Part shown: positions 1 to 6,660 of the stretch, in pieces
Numbering within the stretch: position 1 is the stretch's first letter
Layout of the letters: each line of letters opens with the position of its first letter
NCBI GenBank assembly: GCA_027019885.1
Contig: JALUWC010000277.1
Span: 1 to 10,069 of the forward strand
Origin: Geoglobus sp.
GTDB lineage: Archaea > Halobacteriota > Archaeoglobi > Archaeoglobales > Archaeoglobaceae
Direction of reading: 5' to 3'
Length of the DNA: 10,069 bases
Translations under genes and position numbers: made by a program
The notes under the pieces: generated by a model
What the model saw: only the letters and a program-made list of their open reading frames with translations
Databases searched by the model: none
What the model was told of the DNA's origin: nothing

Positions 1-1029
1 GTACCTCGTCCTCCCCCTCCCCTTTTTGTCGAAGATGAAGTCCACCAGCCTGAGCCTCTCCAGCTTGTTCAGGATCTCGTAAAACCTTTGATAGCTCATC
101 CCCACCTCCTTCTGGAAGAACCTGTAGAGGTCTCCCGCCGCAACCTCCTCATCGAGCAGGTAGACGATCTTCAGCACCTCCCTCTCGTCGGAGTTGAGGG
201 CCGAAACTGTCTTTGCGAGGAAGACCTTCGCCCCTCCTACGTAAACTGCCTCTACATCCTGCACCTCCACCCTCCTGCTGCCTCTCCGCTCAGCGTTCAG
301 GCCTGATGCTCTCAGCAGGTAGATGCCGAATCTCAGGTCTCCTGAATCGCTGGCAAGCTCGACTACCCTCTCGAAGGCATCGTCGCTGAAAGCTCCTTCA
401 ACAAACCCCCTCTCCACCCTCCACCATAAGATGTCCTTTACCTCCTCGTATCCGTAGAGGGGATAGTGGATCGTGCTGTAGTGGAATATCGCCCCTACCT
501 CTGGACTCAAAGCGAGAGGGAACTTGATGTCCGTCGCGGTGGCCATTATCCCGAGCTTGACTCCGTACTCTTCAGGGGCTTTAAGGAAAAGATAGAGGAG
601 TTCATTGACTGTATCGACCGAAATGAAGTTTATGTCGTCAAAAACGAGAATAAGGGGTCTATCAAGCCTTTCCATGATCTTCTCAAACAGTTTTGTATAG
701 GCTAATCCAGTTTGAGGGGATTGGTGCCTGCAGACCACTTCAAAAACTCTTGACATGATCTTGTACGGGGTTCCAAGGGCGGGACATCTTATGTACACCT
801 TCTCAACAGAGTCGCCTATCTGAGAGAGAATGTATCGTACCGTTGATGTTTTTCCAGTGGCTGGAGGGCCGAGACAAAGAGTGTGAACAGGACTGCTGCC
901 CCTCAAAGCTGGCATGATGTTGGCTGTAAGCTGGTTTAGCTGCTGTTCTCTGTGCATGAGTACATCTGGGATGAAGTCTGGGTCGAACACTTCTTCATTT
1001 TTGAATATCGTCTCGTCCCACCTGAGCAT
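1..1029 (-). CDS. cdc6: Orc1/Cdc6-family replication initiator AAA+ ATPase (C-terminus cut by window edge)
   Basis: 343 codons are open from ATG at 1029 to the window edge. Orc1/Cdc6 proteins bind origin DNA through AAA+ and winged-helix domains and recruit MCM. The N-terminus (residues 8-30) has the family pattern FKNEEVFDPDFIP followed by HREQQ. Walker A is GPPATGKT at 54-61. Walker B is LILVFDD at 126-132, with Asp where the family usually has Glu. Sensor 1 lies near ATATD (163-167). The sensor 2 region is GDLRFGIYLLRASG (230-243), close to the usual GD-R-A--LLR-AG. A winged helix starts near 270 and reaches the wing RGRTR (338-342), so little of the C-terminus should be missing. A short GAGG lies 4 nt before the ATG. 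The start is 35 nt inside the integrase gene, implying co-expression. The changed Walker B and sensor 1 suggest a divergent, element-borne paralogue rather than the main chromosomal initiator. Confidence 0.9.
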   Translation of the reverse strand, partial: MLRWDETIFKNEEVFDPDFIPDVLMHREQQLNQLTANIMPALRGSSPVHTLCLGPPATGKTSTVRYILSQIGDSVEKVYIRCPALGTPYKIMSRVFEVVCRHQSPQTGLAYTKLFEKIMERLDRPLILVFDDINFISVDTVNELLYLFLKAPEEYGVKLGIMATATDIKFPLALSPEVGAIFHYSTIHYPLYGYEEVKDILWWRVERGFVEGAFSDDAFERVVELASDSGDLRFGIYLLRASGLNAERRGSRRVEVQDVEAVYVGGAKVFLAKTVSALNSDEREVLKIVYLLDEEVAAGDLYRFFQKEVGMSYQRFYEILNKLERLRLVDFIFDKKGRGRTRY

Positions 1030-2224
1030 TCTTCCTCAGCTCCTGGTAGATCTGCTTGATCATTTCGATCTCGTTCACCATCGTCATAAACTTTGCCAAA
1101 AACTCCGGGTTGGAGAGGAGCTTCATTGCCTCGGCCTTCCTCCTCTCCCACTCCTCCACCTCTGTCATGGCCTCCCGGGTCAGCGGCAGGCCACAGCGGG
1201 AGCAGAAGCGCGACTCCGCGTCGTTTATAAAGTCGCACCTTGGGCACTTCCTGACCTCGAGGTCCCTGCTCTCGTCCTCAGGTTTGAGGCCGTACAGGCT
1301 GAGGATGACATTCTCGACGTCTTGGTCGGCGAGGTGGATGTACACCTTGGTCATCTTCGTGCCGGGAACCCACCCCATATACTTCTCCCCTACGACCTCC
1401 GACACCTGCTGGAGGAGTTTGGTCGCCCTGGTGTGGCGGAATAGGTGGGGGTAGATTCTCTTCTTTATTTCAGCCCTTTTTGCGATCTTTTTTAACTGCC
1501 ACTGGAAGTCCTTGTACTCCATGGGCTGAAGGTACTTTTTCCCGCTGAGCTTTACCCACATTGGAGCGTCTGGGTTGTCTTTCAACGGATGATCTTTAAG
1601 CCAGGAAGCAAGATATTGAGCAGAGAAAACAACTCTCAGCTTTCTCCTGTGTTTTTTACTTGATGTATCCCGAAGGGAAAACCATACGACAGCACCATAA
1701 TCATCAAATACAATGTCTTTGATTTTCATAACTCCGATCTCTCCAATTCTGGCTCCTGTCTCATAAATTAAAGACAGAAAGGCTCTATCTCTTGAGTTCT
1801 GACATGCATCCAGCATCTTTCTAAATTCTTCCTCAGTAATCAAATCCGACGGGGAAAGTTTGTTATCAACCGTACCGATGGTGAACCAGCTTACGAGTTC
1901 CTCCTTATTTGCCCATTTAAAGAATTTTCTTAAAGTTTTTTTGACCTCAAACACCGTGCTGTCCGAAACCTCACCCCTGTTACAGAGTAGTTGGTAGTGA
2001 TTGATTACCTTTCTGATATCTGATTTGTCGAAGTCTGTCAGCTTCTTTCTTGAAATATCCCTTATTTTCCTCAACCATATCACATAGCTTCTTATACGGA
2101 GTTCCGATATCCCTTCTGCAAGAAGATCCTCTGAGAACTGCTGAATGGTATTATATTCATCAGGATATGTTATTTTGAATTTTTCAAGAGCCTTATCAAG
2201 CTTCTGGTGAGAATGGAAGTTCAT
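995..2224 (-). CDS. Tyrosine recombinase / site-specific integrase with C-terminal zinc ribbon
   Basis: A 409-residue protein if started at ATG 2224, which has GAGGTG 8 nt upstream. A GTG at 2233 would add three residues but leaves no ribosome binding site. It would catalyse integration and excision of the element at the adjacent tRNA. A helical SAM-like core-binding domain covers about 1-115 and the catalytic domain about 125-310. Catalytic residues are Arg159 (GARIGE), a Lys near 190, His260 and Arg263 (PHLFRH), Trp285 at the usual H/W position (MGW) and nucleophile Tyr295 (KVYIH). A four-cysteine zinc ribbon follows (C327, C330, C341, C344), then a charged helical tail. This domain order is frequent in archaeal XerC/D-like recombinases. 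Composition is uneven: the N-terminal two thirds are AT-rich and the C-terminal part GC-rich. All catalytic residues are present, so it is probably active. Confidence 0.93.
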   Translation of the reverse strand: MNFHSHQKLDKALEKFKITYPDEYNTIQQFSEDLLAEGISELRIRSYVIWLRKIRDISRKKLTDFDKSDIRKVINHYQLLCNRGEVSDSTVFEVKKTLRKFFKWANKEELVSWFTIGTVDNKLSPSDLITEEEFRKMLDACQNSRDRAFLSLIYETGARIGEIGVMKIKDIVFDDYGAVVWFSLRDTSSKKHRRKLRVVFSAQYLASWLKDHPLKDNPDAPMWVKLSGKKYLQPMEYKDFQWQLKKIAKRAEIKKRIYPHLFRHTRATKLLQQVSEVVGEKYMGWVPGTKMTKVYIHLADQDVENVILSLYGLKPEDESRDLEVRKCPRCDFINDAESRFCSRCGLPLTREAMTEVEEWERRKAEAMKLLSNPEFLAKFMTMVNEIEMIKQIYQELRKNAQVGRDDIQK

Positions 2225-2277
2225 AAAACCCACACCTCACTGATACCTAAAAAACTGAACGCCATCGTTGAAGTCAT
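2221..2277 (-). other. Possible 18-codon leader ORF coupled to the integrase start
   Basis: A minus-strand ATG at 2277 opens 18 codons (beginning MTSTMAFSF) that end in a TGA overlapping the integrase ATG as ATGA. The integrase ribosome binding site lies inside it. The frame stays open upstream to the tRNA 3' end without a convincing start. It could be a regulatory leader, the remnant of a gene disrupted by integration, or chance. No recognisable domain. Confidence 0.15.
2233..2238 (-). promoter_or_regulatory. Shine-Dalgarno of the integrase gene
   Basis: GAGGTG reads on the minus strand 8 nt before ATG 2224 and matches the complement of the 16S rRNA 3' end. It decides the start in favour of ATG 2224 over GTG 2233, which overlaps the site itself. 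Confidence 0.6.
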
Positions 2278-2362
2278 GATGAGGTTTTCTGGTAGGGTTT
2301 TTATCTCTCTCAGGTTCAGGAGAACAGGCGATTTCAAACAGGAACTGAACCAGAAGAACAAC

Positions 2363-2435
2363 TGCCGAGGGCGGGATTTGAACCCGCGACCTACGGATTA
2401 TGAGTCCGTCGCCCCGCCAGCTAGGCTACCTCGGC
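2363..2435 (-). tRNA. tRNA-Met (anticodon CAU), probably elongator; likely attachment site
   Basis: A complete 73-nt cloverleaf without encoded CCA or intron. Acceptor stem GCCGAGG/CCTCGGC is 7 bp with discriminator A73. T8 and A9 are in place. D stem GCCT/GGGC has one T-G pair and the D loop contains GG. Anticodon stem ACGGA/TCCGT encloses loop CTCATAA. T arm is GCGGG/CCCGC around TTCAAAT. The anticodon stem lacks the three G-C pairs of initiator tRNA, and the GCCG start with A73 suits elongator Met better than the CAU-reading Ile2 tRNA. An Ile2 identity cannot be fully excluded by eye. The integrase gene begins about 140 nt beyond its 3' end, so it is the probable integration target, left intact. 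Confidence 0.95.
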
Positions 2436-2461
2436 AGAGACAAAGGCTTTGAAGCAGGTAG

Positions 2462-2475
2462 ATTATTAAAATTTT
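2462..2475 (-). promoter_or_regulatory. TATA-like promoter of the tRNA-Met gene
   Basis: An AT-only run including TTTTAATAA on the minus strand is centred about 34 nt before the mature tRNA 5' end. That fits an archaeal TATA box giving a short 5' leader removed by RNase P. It begins a few bases after the hisH stop codon, so promoter and gene end nearly abut. Confidence 0.45.
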
Positions 2476-2481
2476 TGGAAG

Positions 2482-3063
2482 CTAAATCAAGCCTACAAAG
2501 TTTTCGAGAACTCTCAGTCCATTTTTACCGCTTTTTTCAGGATGGAACTGAACACCCATAAAATTGCCCTTTGCCACGGCTGAGGCGAATTCCAATCCAT
2601 ATTCAGTGGTTCCGATAGTATTTTTTTCATCTGTTTTGAAGTAGTATGAATGGACGAAGTAGAAGTACGCAACATCTATATCCTCAAAGAGAGGATGTTC
2701 TGCAGTTTTAACAAGATTCCAGCCCATGTGGGGTATTTTTCCAACCCACTCAGGAAATCTGATCACTCTGCCATCAATTACTCCCAGTCCCTTGTGTAAC
2801 CCGCCTTCCTCACTCTCCTCTGCAAAAAGCTGCATTCCAAGACATATACCAAGAATCGGGACATCTGCTTTAACCAAGTGGTCAATAAAGGGTTTCAGGT
2901 TGTTTATTGCCGTTTCAAATGCTCCAACTCCTGGCAGAACTATGGCATCAGCAGATTCGACGATTTCCGGGTCTGAAGTTATGGTTACCTTTCCACCAAC
3001 TTTCTCCAATGCTTTGTGTATGCTCTTCAGATTTCCTGCGCCATAATCGATGATTGCTATCAC
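2482..3063 (-). CDS. hisH: Imidazole glycerol phosphate synthase, glutaminase subunit HisH
   Basis: A 193-residue class I glutamine amidotransferase. HisH hydrolyses glutamine and channels ammonia to HisF, which forms imidazole glycerol phosphate and AICAR in histidine synthesis. The family N-terminus IAIIDYGAGNLKS directly follows GTG at 3063, chosen over an upstream ATG at 3147 that would add 28 unlike residues. Family length is about 200. The triad is Cys74 (GICLGMQ), His174 and Glu176 (QFHPEKSG). PGVGAF (45-50) and IPHMGWN (110-116) are HisH-typical. A GAGGCGG lies upstream of the GTG, and a TATA-like box is also present. No other his gene is adjacent; hisF and the rest must lie elsewhere. 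Confidence 0.95.
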   Translation of the reverse strand: MIAIIDYGAGNLKSIHKALEKVGGKVTITSDPEIVESADAIVLPGVGAFETAINNLKPFIDHLVKADVPILGICLGMQLFAEESEEGGLHKGLGVIDGRVIRFPEWVGKIPHMGWNLVKTAEHPLFEDIDVAYFYFVHSYYFKTDEKNTIGTTEYGLEFASAVAKGNFMGVQFHPEKSGKNGLRVLENFVGLI

Positions 3064-3085
3064 TTTACCCGCCTCTTTTATCTCT

Positions 3086-3095
3086 CTTTTAAACC
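3086..3095 (-). promoter_or_regulatory. TATA-like box upstream of hisH
   Basis: GGTTTAAAAG on the minus strand is centred about 28 nt before the hisH GTG, suggesting a very short or absent leader. A GAGGCGG just before the GTG argues for a leadered message instead, so the real start site is uncertain. Confidence 0.35.
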
Positions 3096-3135
3096 TTGTG
3101 GATGTTTGAGTTTCGGAAAGACAAAAACCAGAAAA

Positions 3136-3144
3136 CCATAAATA
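3136..3144 (+). promoter_or_regulatory. TATA-like box of the 3168 gene
   Basis: CATAAATAC, preceded by an A-rich BRE-like GAAAAC, is centred about 27 nt before ATG 3168. This is the spacing of an archaeal leaderless transcript. Confidence 0.45.
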
Positions 3145-3167
3145 CATCTTGGTTTTAGTGATGTTGA

Positions 3168-3482
3168 ATGATGGTGCTTGACGAAGAATCCTCGCAGCAT
3201 GTAGATGAGGTATGCTGTTGTATATTTGAGCGATTTCCAGTCGATTATCTCATGAAACTTGTAAAAAACAGTTCTGAAGATGTGTATCTCCTGATGCACA
3301 GAGATGATATGAATTTCATTGACATATACGTCGGCAAAAATAACAAGGATTTTGGCGAGTTCATTGCCATTCCCGTCCCGAAACGCTTTGCCGTTCTCGA
3401 ACCCGACAGGGAATATTTCGAGATAACACTTAAAGCCAATGTTGCTCTTGCCTTAAAAGGTGAAAAGGAGTTTCACCTGTAA
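3168..3482 (+). CDS. Small protein of unknown function (104 aa)
   Basis: Not recognised. It has 104 residues from ATG 3168, or 103 from the adjacent ATG 3171, with a TATA-like box about 27 nt upstream supporting a leaderless message. It is soluble-looking with no membrane segment. Three consecutive cysteines (16-18) sit in a predicted N-terminal helical stretch. The middle (about 40-70) alternates hydrophobic and charged residues as in beta strands (VYLLMHRDD, FIDIYVG, FIAIPVP), and the C-terminus is helical (LKANVALAL). This suggests a small alpha/beta fold. The gene is divergent from hisH and overlaps the convergent membrane-protein gene by 10 nt. Codon use resembles its chromosomal neighbours, and the promoter supports it being real. 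Confidence 0.65.
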   Translation: MMVLDEESSQHVDEVCCCIFERFPVDYLMKLVKNSSEDVYLLMHRDDMNFIDIYVGKNNKDFGEFIAIPVPKRFAVLEPDREYFEITLKANVALALKGEKEFHL

Positions 3483-3772
3483 TCGGTTTGGTATGAGGTA
3501 ATCAGTCCAGACACACCGCCAAGCAGCACAGATAGAAACATGCTCAAATTAAAGAGGGAGCCGGTGTTGGCTATTTTGTCGTACAGTCCTATGCTGAAGA
3601 TGTAAACAACAAAGGCAAGCCATATCACAACTCCTGCACCAGCCCCGAATAGCACCTTTGTCCTTATCGATTTACCGAAAAAAGATAATCCAGCCCCAGC
3701 AACAATTATCCCAATCCAGTGAACTCCTGAGATCGCAAAACCAATGAGAAACAAAACAATACCGAGGTTCAA
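3473..3772 (-). CDS. Small membrane protein, four predicted helices, coupled to the acylase gene
   Basis: A 99-residue hydrophobic protein from TTG at 3772. The start is chosen because a strong GGAGGTGA (3777-3784) precedes it and because TTGA overlaps the acylase stop codon. An in-frame GTG at 3811 would add 13 polar residues lying entirely inside the acylase gene. Hydrophobic segments lie near 3-15, 18-32, 41-62 and 74-91, separated by a short basic loop (KSIRTK, 34-39) and a loop with DKIANTGS. No family is recognised. Tight coupling implies it is made with the acylase in the membrane, perhaps as a partner, but no motif supports a specific role. Confidence 0.7.
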   Translation of the reverse strand: MNLGIVLFLIGFAISGVHWIGIIVAGAGLSFFGKSIRTKVLFGAGAGVVIWLAFVVYIFSIGLYDKIANTGSLFNLSMFLSVLLGGVSGLITSYQTDYR

Positions 3773-6099
3773 TATCTCACCTCCGTTGGGATGTATTTGC
3801 ACTCTTTCCACATTTCAAGCTGGTCTGCATAGTTCTCAGAAAAGTAATTGCCAGAGTTGCCACCCGGGATTACTCCAAGCATTTTTGCAGAACTGTCTGT
3901 AAATGTTGTTATCATTCTCCAGCTGCTTCCTGCCTGAAAAGGTCTGTAATCGTGCCTGAAATTGTAAACTGTGTAATCAGAGCCGTTCATTTCAAATCGG
4001 GGGTAGTTCATGAACAGAATCTTTGGAGAGAATGGATGGGTTGCGATGAAGACATTAATGTCCCCGTATTTTGTGTAACCATTGCGCTCTATTGTCTCCA
4101 CAGTTCTGTCCATTGCTCTTGCAATTATGTCCCACTTGTTCTCTTTTTCAGGGGTTCGTATGTCATCGAACCAGATGCTGTTCTCAGGAAGATTCTGCAG
4201 CACCCAGAGTTTTGGATACTCGTCCTTTTTAAGTCCTGCAGGGTGAAACTCATCATAAAATGTCTCGTTCATGTACTCCTTCAGGAATATTGAAAAAATC
4301 AGTGCTGCTTTCGAGTCTGAGGTCATTCTGTAATCCCACTTGAGGAGTTCGTCTACATATGGTTTGGTTTTCTCAGAAAACGGTATCTTATCAAGATTTT
4401 TCCTGATATCCCCCACTATGAATTCTGCAGGTTTAGAATAAACGTCCTTCTGCATCTCAATTATATCATCTACATCAAGTTTCCCTTTTTCAGCAATTTT
4501 CCTTTCAATCATCCCGTATATCCTCATTCCTCTGTATGGATCAGCAAAATATCCGCTGTCTCCGATGTAGTACTTGAAATCAAAAACCGGCCTCTGATTT
4601 GCTGTGACAACATAGTCAGGATTGATCAGATGTGGGATCTGCCCAAATGGGATAAAGCCATCCCACGATGAAACACCATACGGTTTGAAACCCTTCCACT
4701 CTCCATCGCCATTGCTTCCATTGAATATGATGTTCCCCGAAATAATCTTTCCGTCCTTCTCCCTTATCGGGTATTTTCCAGCAGGATAATAGGCTGTATT
4801 GCCGAATCTGTCGATCACAACAAAATTCTGAGCTGGCACATCGAACCATTTGAGAGACTCAATTGCCTGACTGACATTCTTGGCCCTGTTAAGACCGAAA
4901 ATCGCCTTCAATTCTGTTGTCGCTGAAAAACCTGTCCATGCAACAGCCACCTTTACTCCAAATTTATCTATCAGAGGGCCGTGAACGGTTTTTTCAACAG
5001 TAACTTCTCTTTCCTCAATTTTTCCATCTTTTTTGACCCTCAAAATTCTTTTCTCCTTGTCAATCCCAAGCCACTTTTCTTTGTAGAGGTATCTGTCTCC
5101 ATCAAACTTGTAAGTGTAGAAGTCAATTACATCAGCCCCCACATTTGTCACTCCCCAGGAAATGAATTTATTCTGGCCGATTATAATCACCGGCACACCC
5201 GGAAAGGTGACACCCCACACCTCGAAATTACCTGCCTTTAGATGCATTCTGTACCAGACTGGAGGAACCGTCAAGGAAAGATGGGGATCATTTGCAAGAA
5301 TCGGATATCCCGAAACTGTGTACTTTCCTGAAATCAGCCAGTTGTTTGAACCAAAGGATCTGTCTCCTTCAAACTGTCTGAGCCAGTCTAAGAGGCTTTC
5401 ATTGATGTTTGGTATTTTGGGATAGATTATGGGATAGGAATGATTCAGATACTCAGGATATAATTCTCTGGCTTGTGGAAGTTTTTTAAGTATGTATGCT
5501 CTCTTTAAATCCCAGAAATTACCTGTCAGCTCCCATGCAATTAGCTTGTTGATGAGAAATGTGTCCACAGGTGTCCATTTTTCTGGTTTGTAATTGAGGA
5601 GTCTGAATTCCGGCTGAAGTTTTCCATTCTCGATATACCGATTGACTCCCTCAGAATAGGCGATTAAATAATCTGCGAACTCAGTATTTTTGAAATAATC
5701 CCAGTTTACCTCTGCTGCTTTTACAAAGTCCATCTTGATGTAGAATTCATCTGTCTCACTTAGAGAACCTCCAAACACCTCTGATAGCTGACCTCTCATC
5801 AATCTCCTCTGCAAATCCATCTGAAAGAGCCTGTCCCTTGCCTGAGCGTATCCAACAGCATAGAAAAGGCTTTTCAGGTTGTCAGCCTCAACTTTCGGAT
5901 TTCCGTACCTGTCATAGTCTATAACAGCCTTTCCGTAGGGTGTTTTGAGCTCAATGTGATTTTGTTCGGAATATCTCCAGAACTTTCCAAAAGGCGTGAA
6001 GAGATCAAGATAATATGTCAGAGAAATGGCCACAACCATCAGGAGAACAATAGAAAGAAGCGACAGAAGCACACCTCTCTTCATCTGTCTGAGCTTCAT
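3769..6099 (-). CDS. Penicillin acylase family (S45) Ntn hydrolase, membrane-anchored
   Basis: A 776-residue precursor. Family S45 enzymes cleave amides of hydrophobic acids (penicillins, acyl-homoserine lactones and others). They mature by self-cleavage into alpha and beta chains, the new N-terminal Ser of beta being the nucleophile. Residues 1-8 are basic (MKLRQMKR) and 9-29 form a hydrophobic signal or anchor, placing the enzyme outside the cell. The alpha region holds AVGYAQARDRLFQMDLQRR (81-99), a family hallmark. The cleavage site is FG|SNNW with nucleophile Ser251. The beta chain has ANDPHL (269-274), PGVPVIIIGQN (300-310) followed by SWGVTN, and VVTANQRP, whose Asn501 matches the oxyanion Asn. 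Length is usual for the family. The physiological substrate is unknown; a cell-surface role in amide scavenging or signal degradation is possible. Start ATG 6099 retains the basic n-region. Confidence 0.92.
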   Translation of the reverse strand: MKLRQMKRGVLLSLLSIVLLMVVAISLTYYLDLFTPFGKFWRYSEQNHIELKTPYGKAVIDYDRYGNPKVEADNLKSLFYAVGYAQARDRLFQMDLQRRLMRGQLSEVFGGSLSETDEFYIKMDFVKAAEVNWDYFKNTEFADYLIAYSEGVNRYIENGKLQPEFRLLNYKPEKWTPVDTFLINKLIAWELTGNFWDLKRAYILKKLPQARELYPEYLNHSYPIIYPKIPNINESLLDWLRQFEGDRSFGSNNWLISGKYTVSGYPILANDPHLSLTVPPVWYRMHLKAGNFEVWGVTFPGVPVIIIGQNKFISWGVTNVGADVIDFYTYKFDGDRYLYKEKWLGIDKEKRILRVKKDGKIEEREVTVEKTVHGPLIDKFGVKVAVAWTGFSATTELKAIFGLNRAKNVSQAIESLKWFDVPAQNFVVIDRFGNTAYYPAGKYPIREKDGKIISGNIIFNGSNGDGEWKGFKPYGVSSWDGFIPFGQIPHLINPDYVVTANQRPVFDFKYYIGDSGYFADPYRGMRIYGMIERKIAEKGKLDVDDIIEMQKDVYSKPAEFIVGDIRKNLDKIPFSEKTKPYVDELLKWDYRMTSDSKAALIFSIFLKEYMNETFYDEFHPAGLKKDEYPKLWVLQNLPENSIWFDDIRTPEKENKWDIIARAMDRTVETIERNGYTKYGDINVFIATHPFSPKILFMNYPRFEMNGSDYTVYNFRHDYRPFQAGSSWRMITTFTDSSAKMLGVIPGGNSGNYFSENYADQLEMWKECKYIPTEVRY
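3777..3784 (-). promoter_or_regulatory. Shine-Dalgarno within the acylase 3' end, deciding the TTG start
   Basis: GGAGGTGA lies on the minus strand 4 nt before TTG 3772 (7 nt from its GGAGG core). It is a near-perfect anti-16S match inside the last acylase codons and marks translational coupling. Confidence 0.7.
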
Positions 6100-6160
6100 G
6101 GTTTAAAATAGATATGAGCATTGAAATAACTTTTGATCGTACTCCTATCAGAAAACGGAA

Positions 6161-6583
6161 TTAGCACTTTCCCCCAAGAACACTGTAAAATTCTGGGATG
6201 TCTGTGATCAGGTGGGAAACTATTCCAAGGGCTGAAGGCATGAAAAACCACTCGAAGAACATATATGACAGGAGGAGTATCAGTGCAGAAAATAAGATGT
6301 GGCTTGCAAGGGTGTATCTAAGAAGTTGAAGTTCAGATGAAATGCGAAGGAAGCTGTCAAATTCTCTGTAAATCTTTACTGGATTCCTGAATTGCCTCAA
6401 TTTTTCATTATGCTTGGATTTGATATGAACAAGGATGACAACATCCAGATCCATGAGTGCGGAGATGAATCCGGCTGCAATTGAGAGAAACAGCATATCG
6501 CCTGCTGATCTCTCAGGTGAAATGATGAATTCTGCTACCAGCACAGCAATCATGGCAACTACAAAGTGGATGTGAGTCAGCAC
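6161..6583 (-). CDS. Small membrane protein resembling DUF457/YdjM-type metal-dependent hydrolases
   Basis: 140 residues from GTG 6583, where a TATA-like box about 25 nt upstream supports a leaderless start. Hydrophobic stretches lie near 5-22, 30-54 (interrupted by the acidic pair in ALMDLD), 92-110 and 114-126. Histidines and acids are spaced as in the YdjM/DUF457 membrane group: H4 and H6 at the N-terminus, D45 and D47 (MDLD), H95 (ASHIL), and H124/D128 (SHLITD). A central polar segment 55-85 is rich in Lys and Arg. The family match is by eye and moderate; some key motifs are loose, notably the DxD. It ends downstream in the same direction as the acylase, 61 nt before that gene's start, so the two could be co-transcribed. 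Confidence 0.7.
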   Translation of the reverse strand: MLTHIHFVVAMIAVLVAEFIISPERSAGDMLFLSIAAGFISALMDLDVVILVHIKSKHNEKLRQFRNPVKIYREFDSFLRISSELQLLRYTLASHILFSALILLLSYMFFEWFFMPSALGIVSHLITDIPEFYSVLGGKC

Positions 6584-6604
6584 TGTCTGGATGTCATTGT
6601 CTCT

Positions 6605-6611
6605 GTATAAA
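6605..6611 (-). promoter_or_regulatory. TATA-like box of the 6583 gene
   Basis: ATTTATA on the minus strand is centred about 25 nt before GTG 6583. It gives a leaderless arrangement and supports this unusual start. Confidence 0.4.
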
Positions 6612-6660
6612 TCTAATTGGGCAACATATCCTTGGAGTGCGATCAGAATAATGCTTTAAC

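Larger units (their letters stand above)
1..2362. mobile_element. End of a tRNA-integrated element carrying integrase and Orc1/Cdc6 (continues off left edge)
   Basis: A tyrosine recombinase gene and an Orc1/Cdc6 initiator gene, both on the minus strand and overlapping, lie immediately 3' of an intact tRNA-Met(CAU) gene on the same strand. Archaeal integrases commonly recombine within the 3' half of tRNA genes, which puts the element downstream of the tRNA and the integrase next to the att site. The right boundary is therefore placed at the tRNA 3' end. The left boundary, expected to carry a partial copy of the tRNA 3' end, lies outside the window. An initiator plus integrase suggests an integrated plasmid or provirus. 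The sequence shows the gene order and intact tRNA; element status is inference. Confidence 0.65.

Noticed and set aside
88..705. Plus-strand frames opposite the initiator gene
   Set aside because: The minus strand is continuously open and encodes recognisable Orc1/Cdc6 motifs.
914..1454. Several long reading frames on both strands over the integrase 3' end
   Set aside because: They are shadows created by the GC-rich composition. The integrase frame holds the catalytic residues and zinc ribbon.
2207..2452. Plus-strand 81-residue reading frame ending RDLNPRPTDYESVAPPAR
   Set aside because: This is antisense translation of the tRNA gene, a well-known false protein in many databases.
3064..3147. 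28-residue N-terminal extension of HisH from ATG 3147
   Set aside because: The family begins at IAIIDYG, directly after GTG 3063, and the extension overlaps the promoter region.
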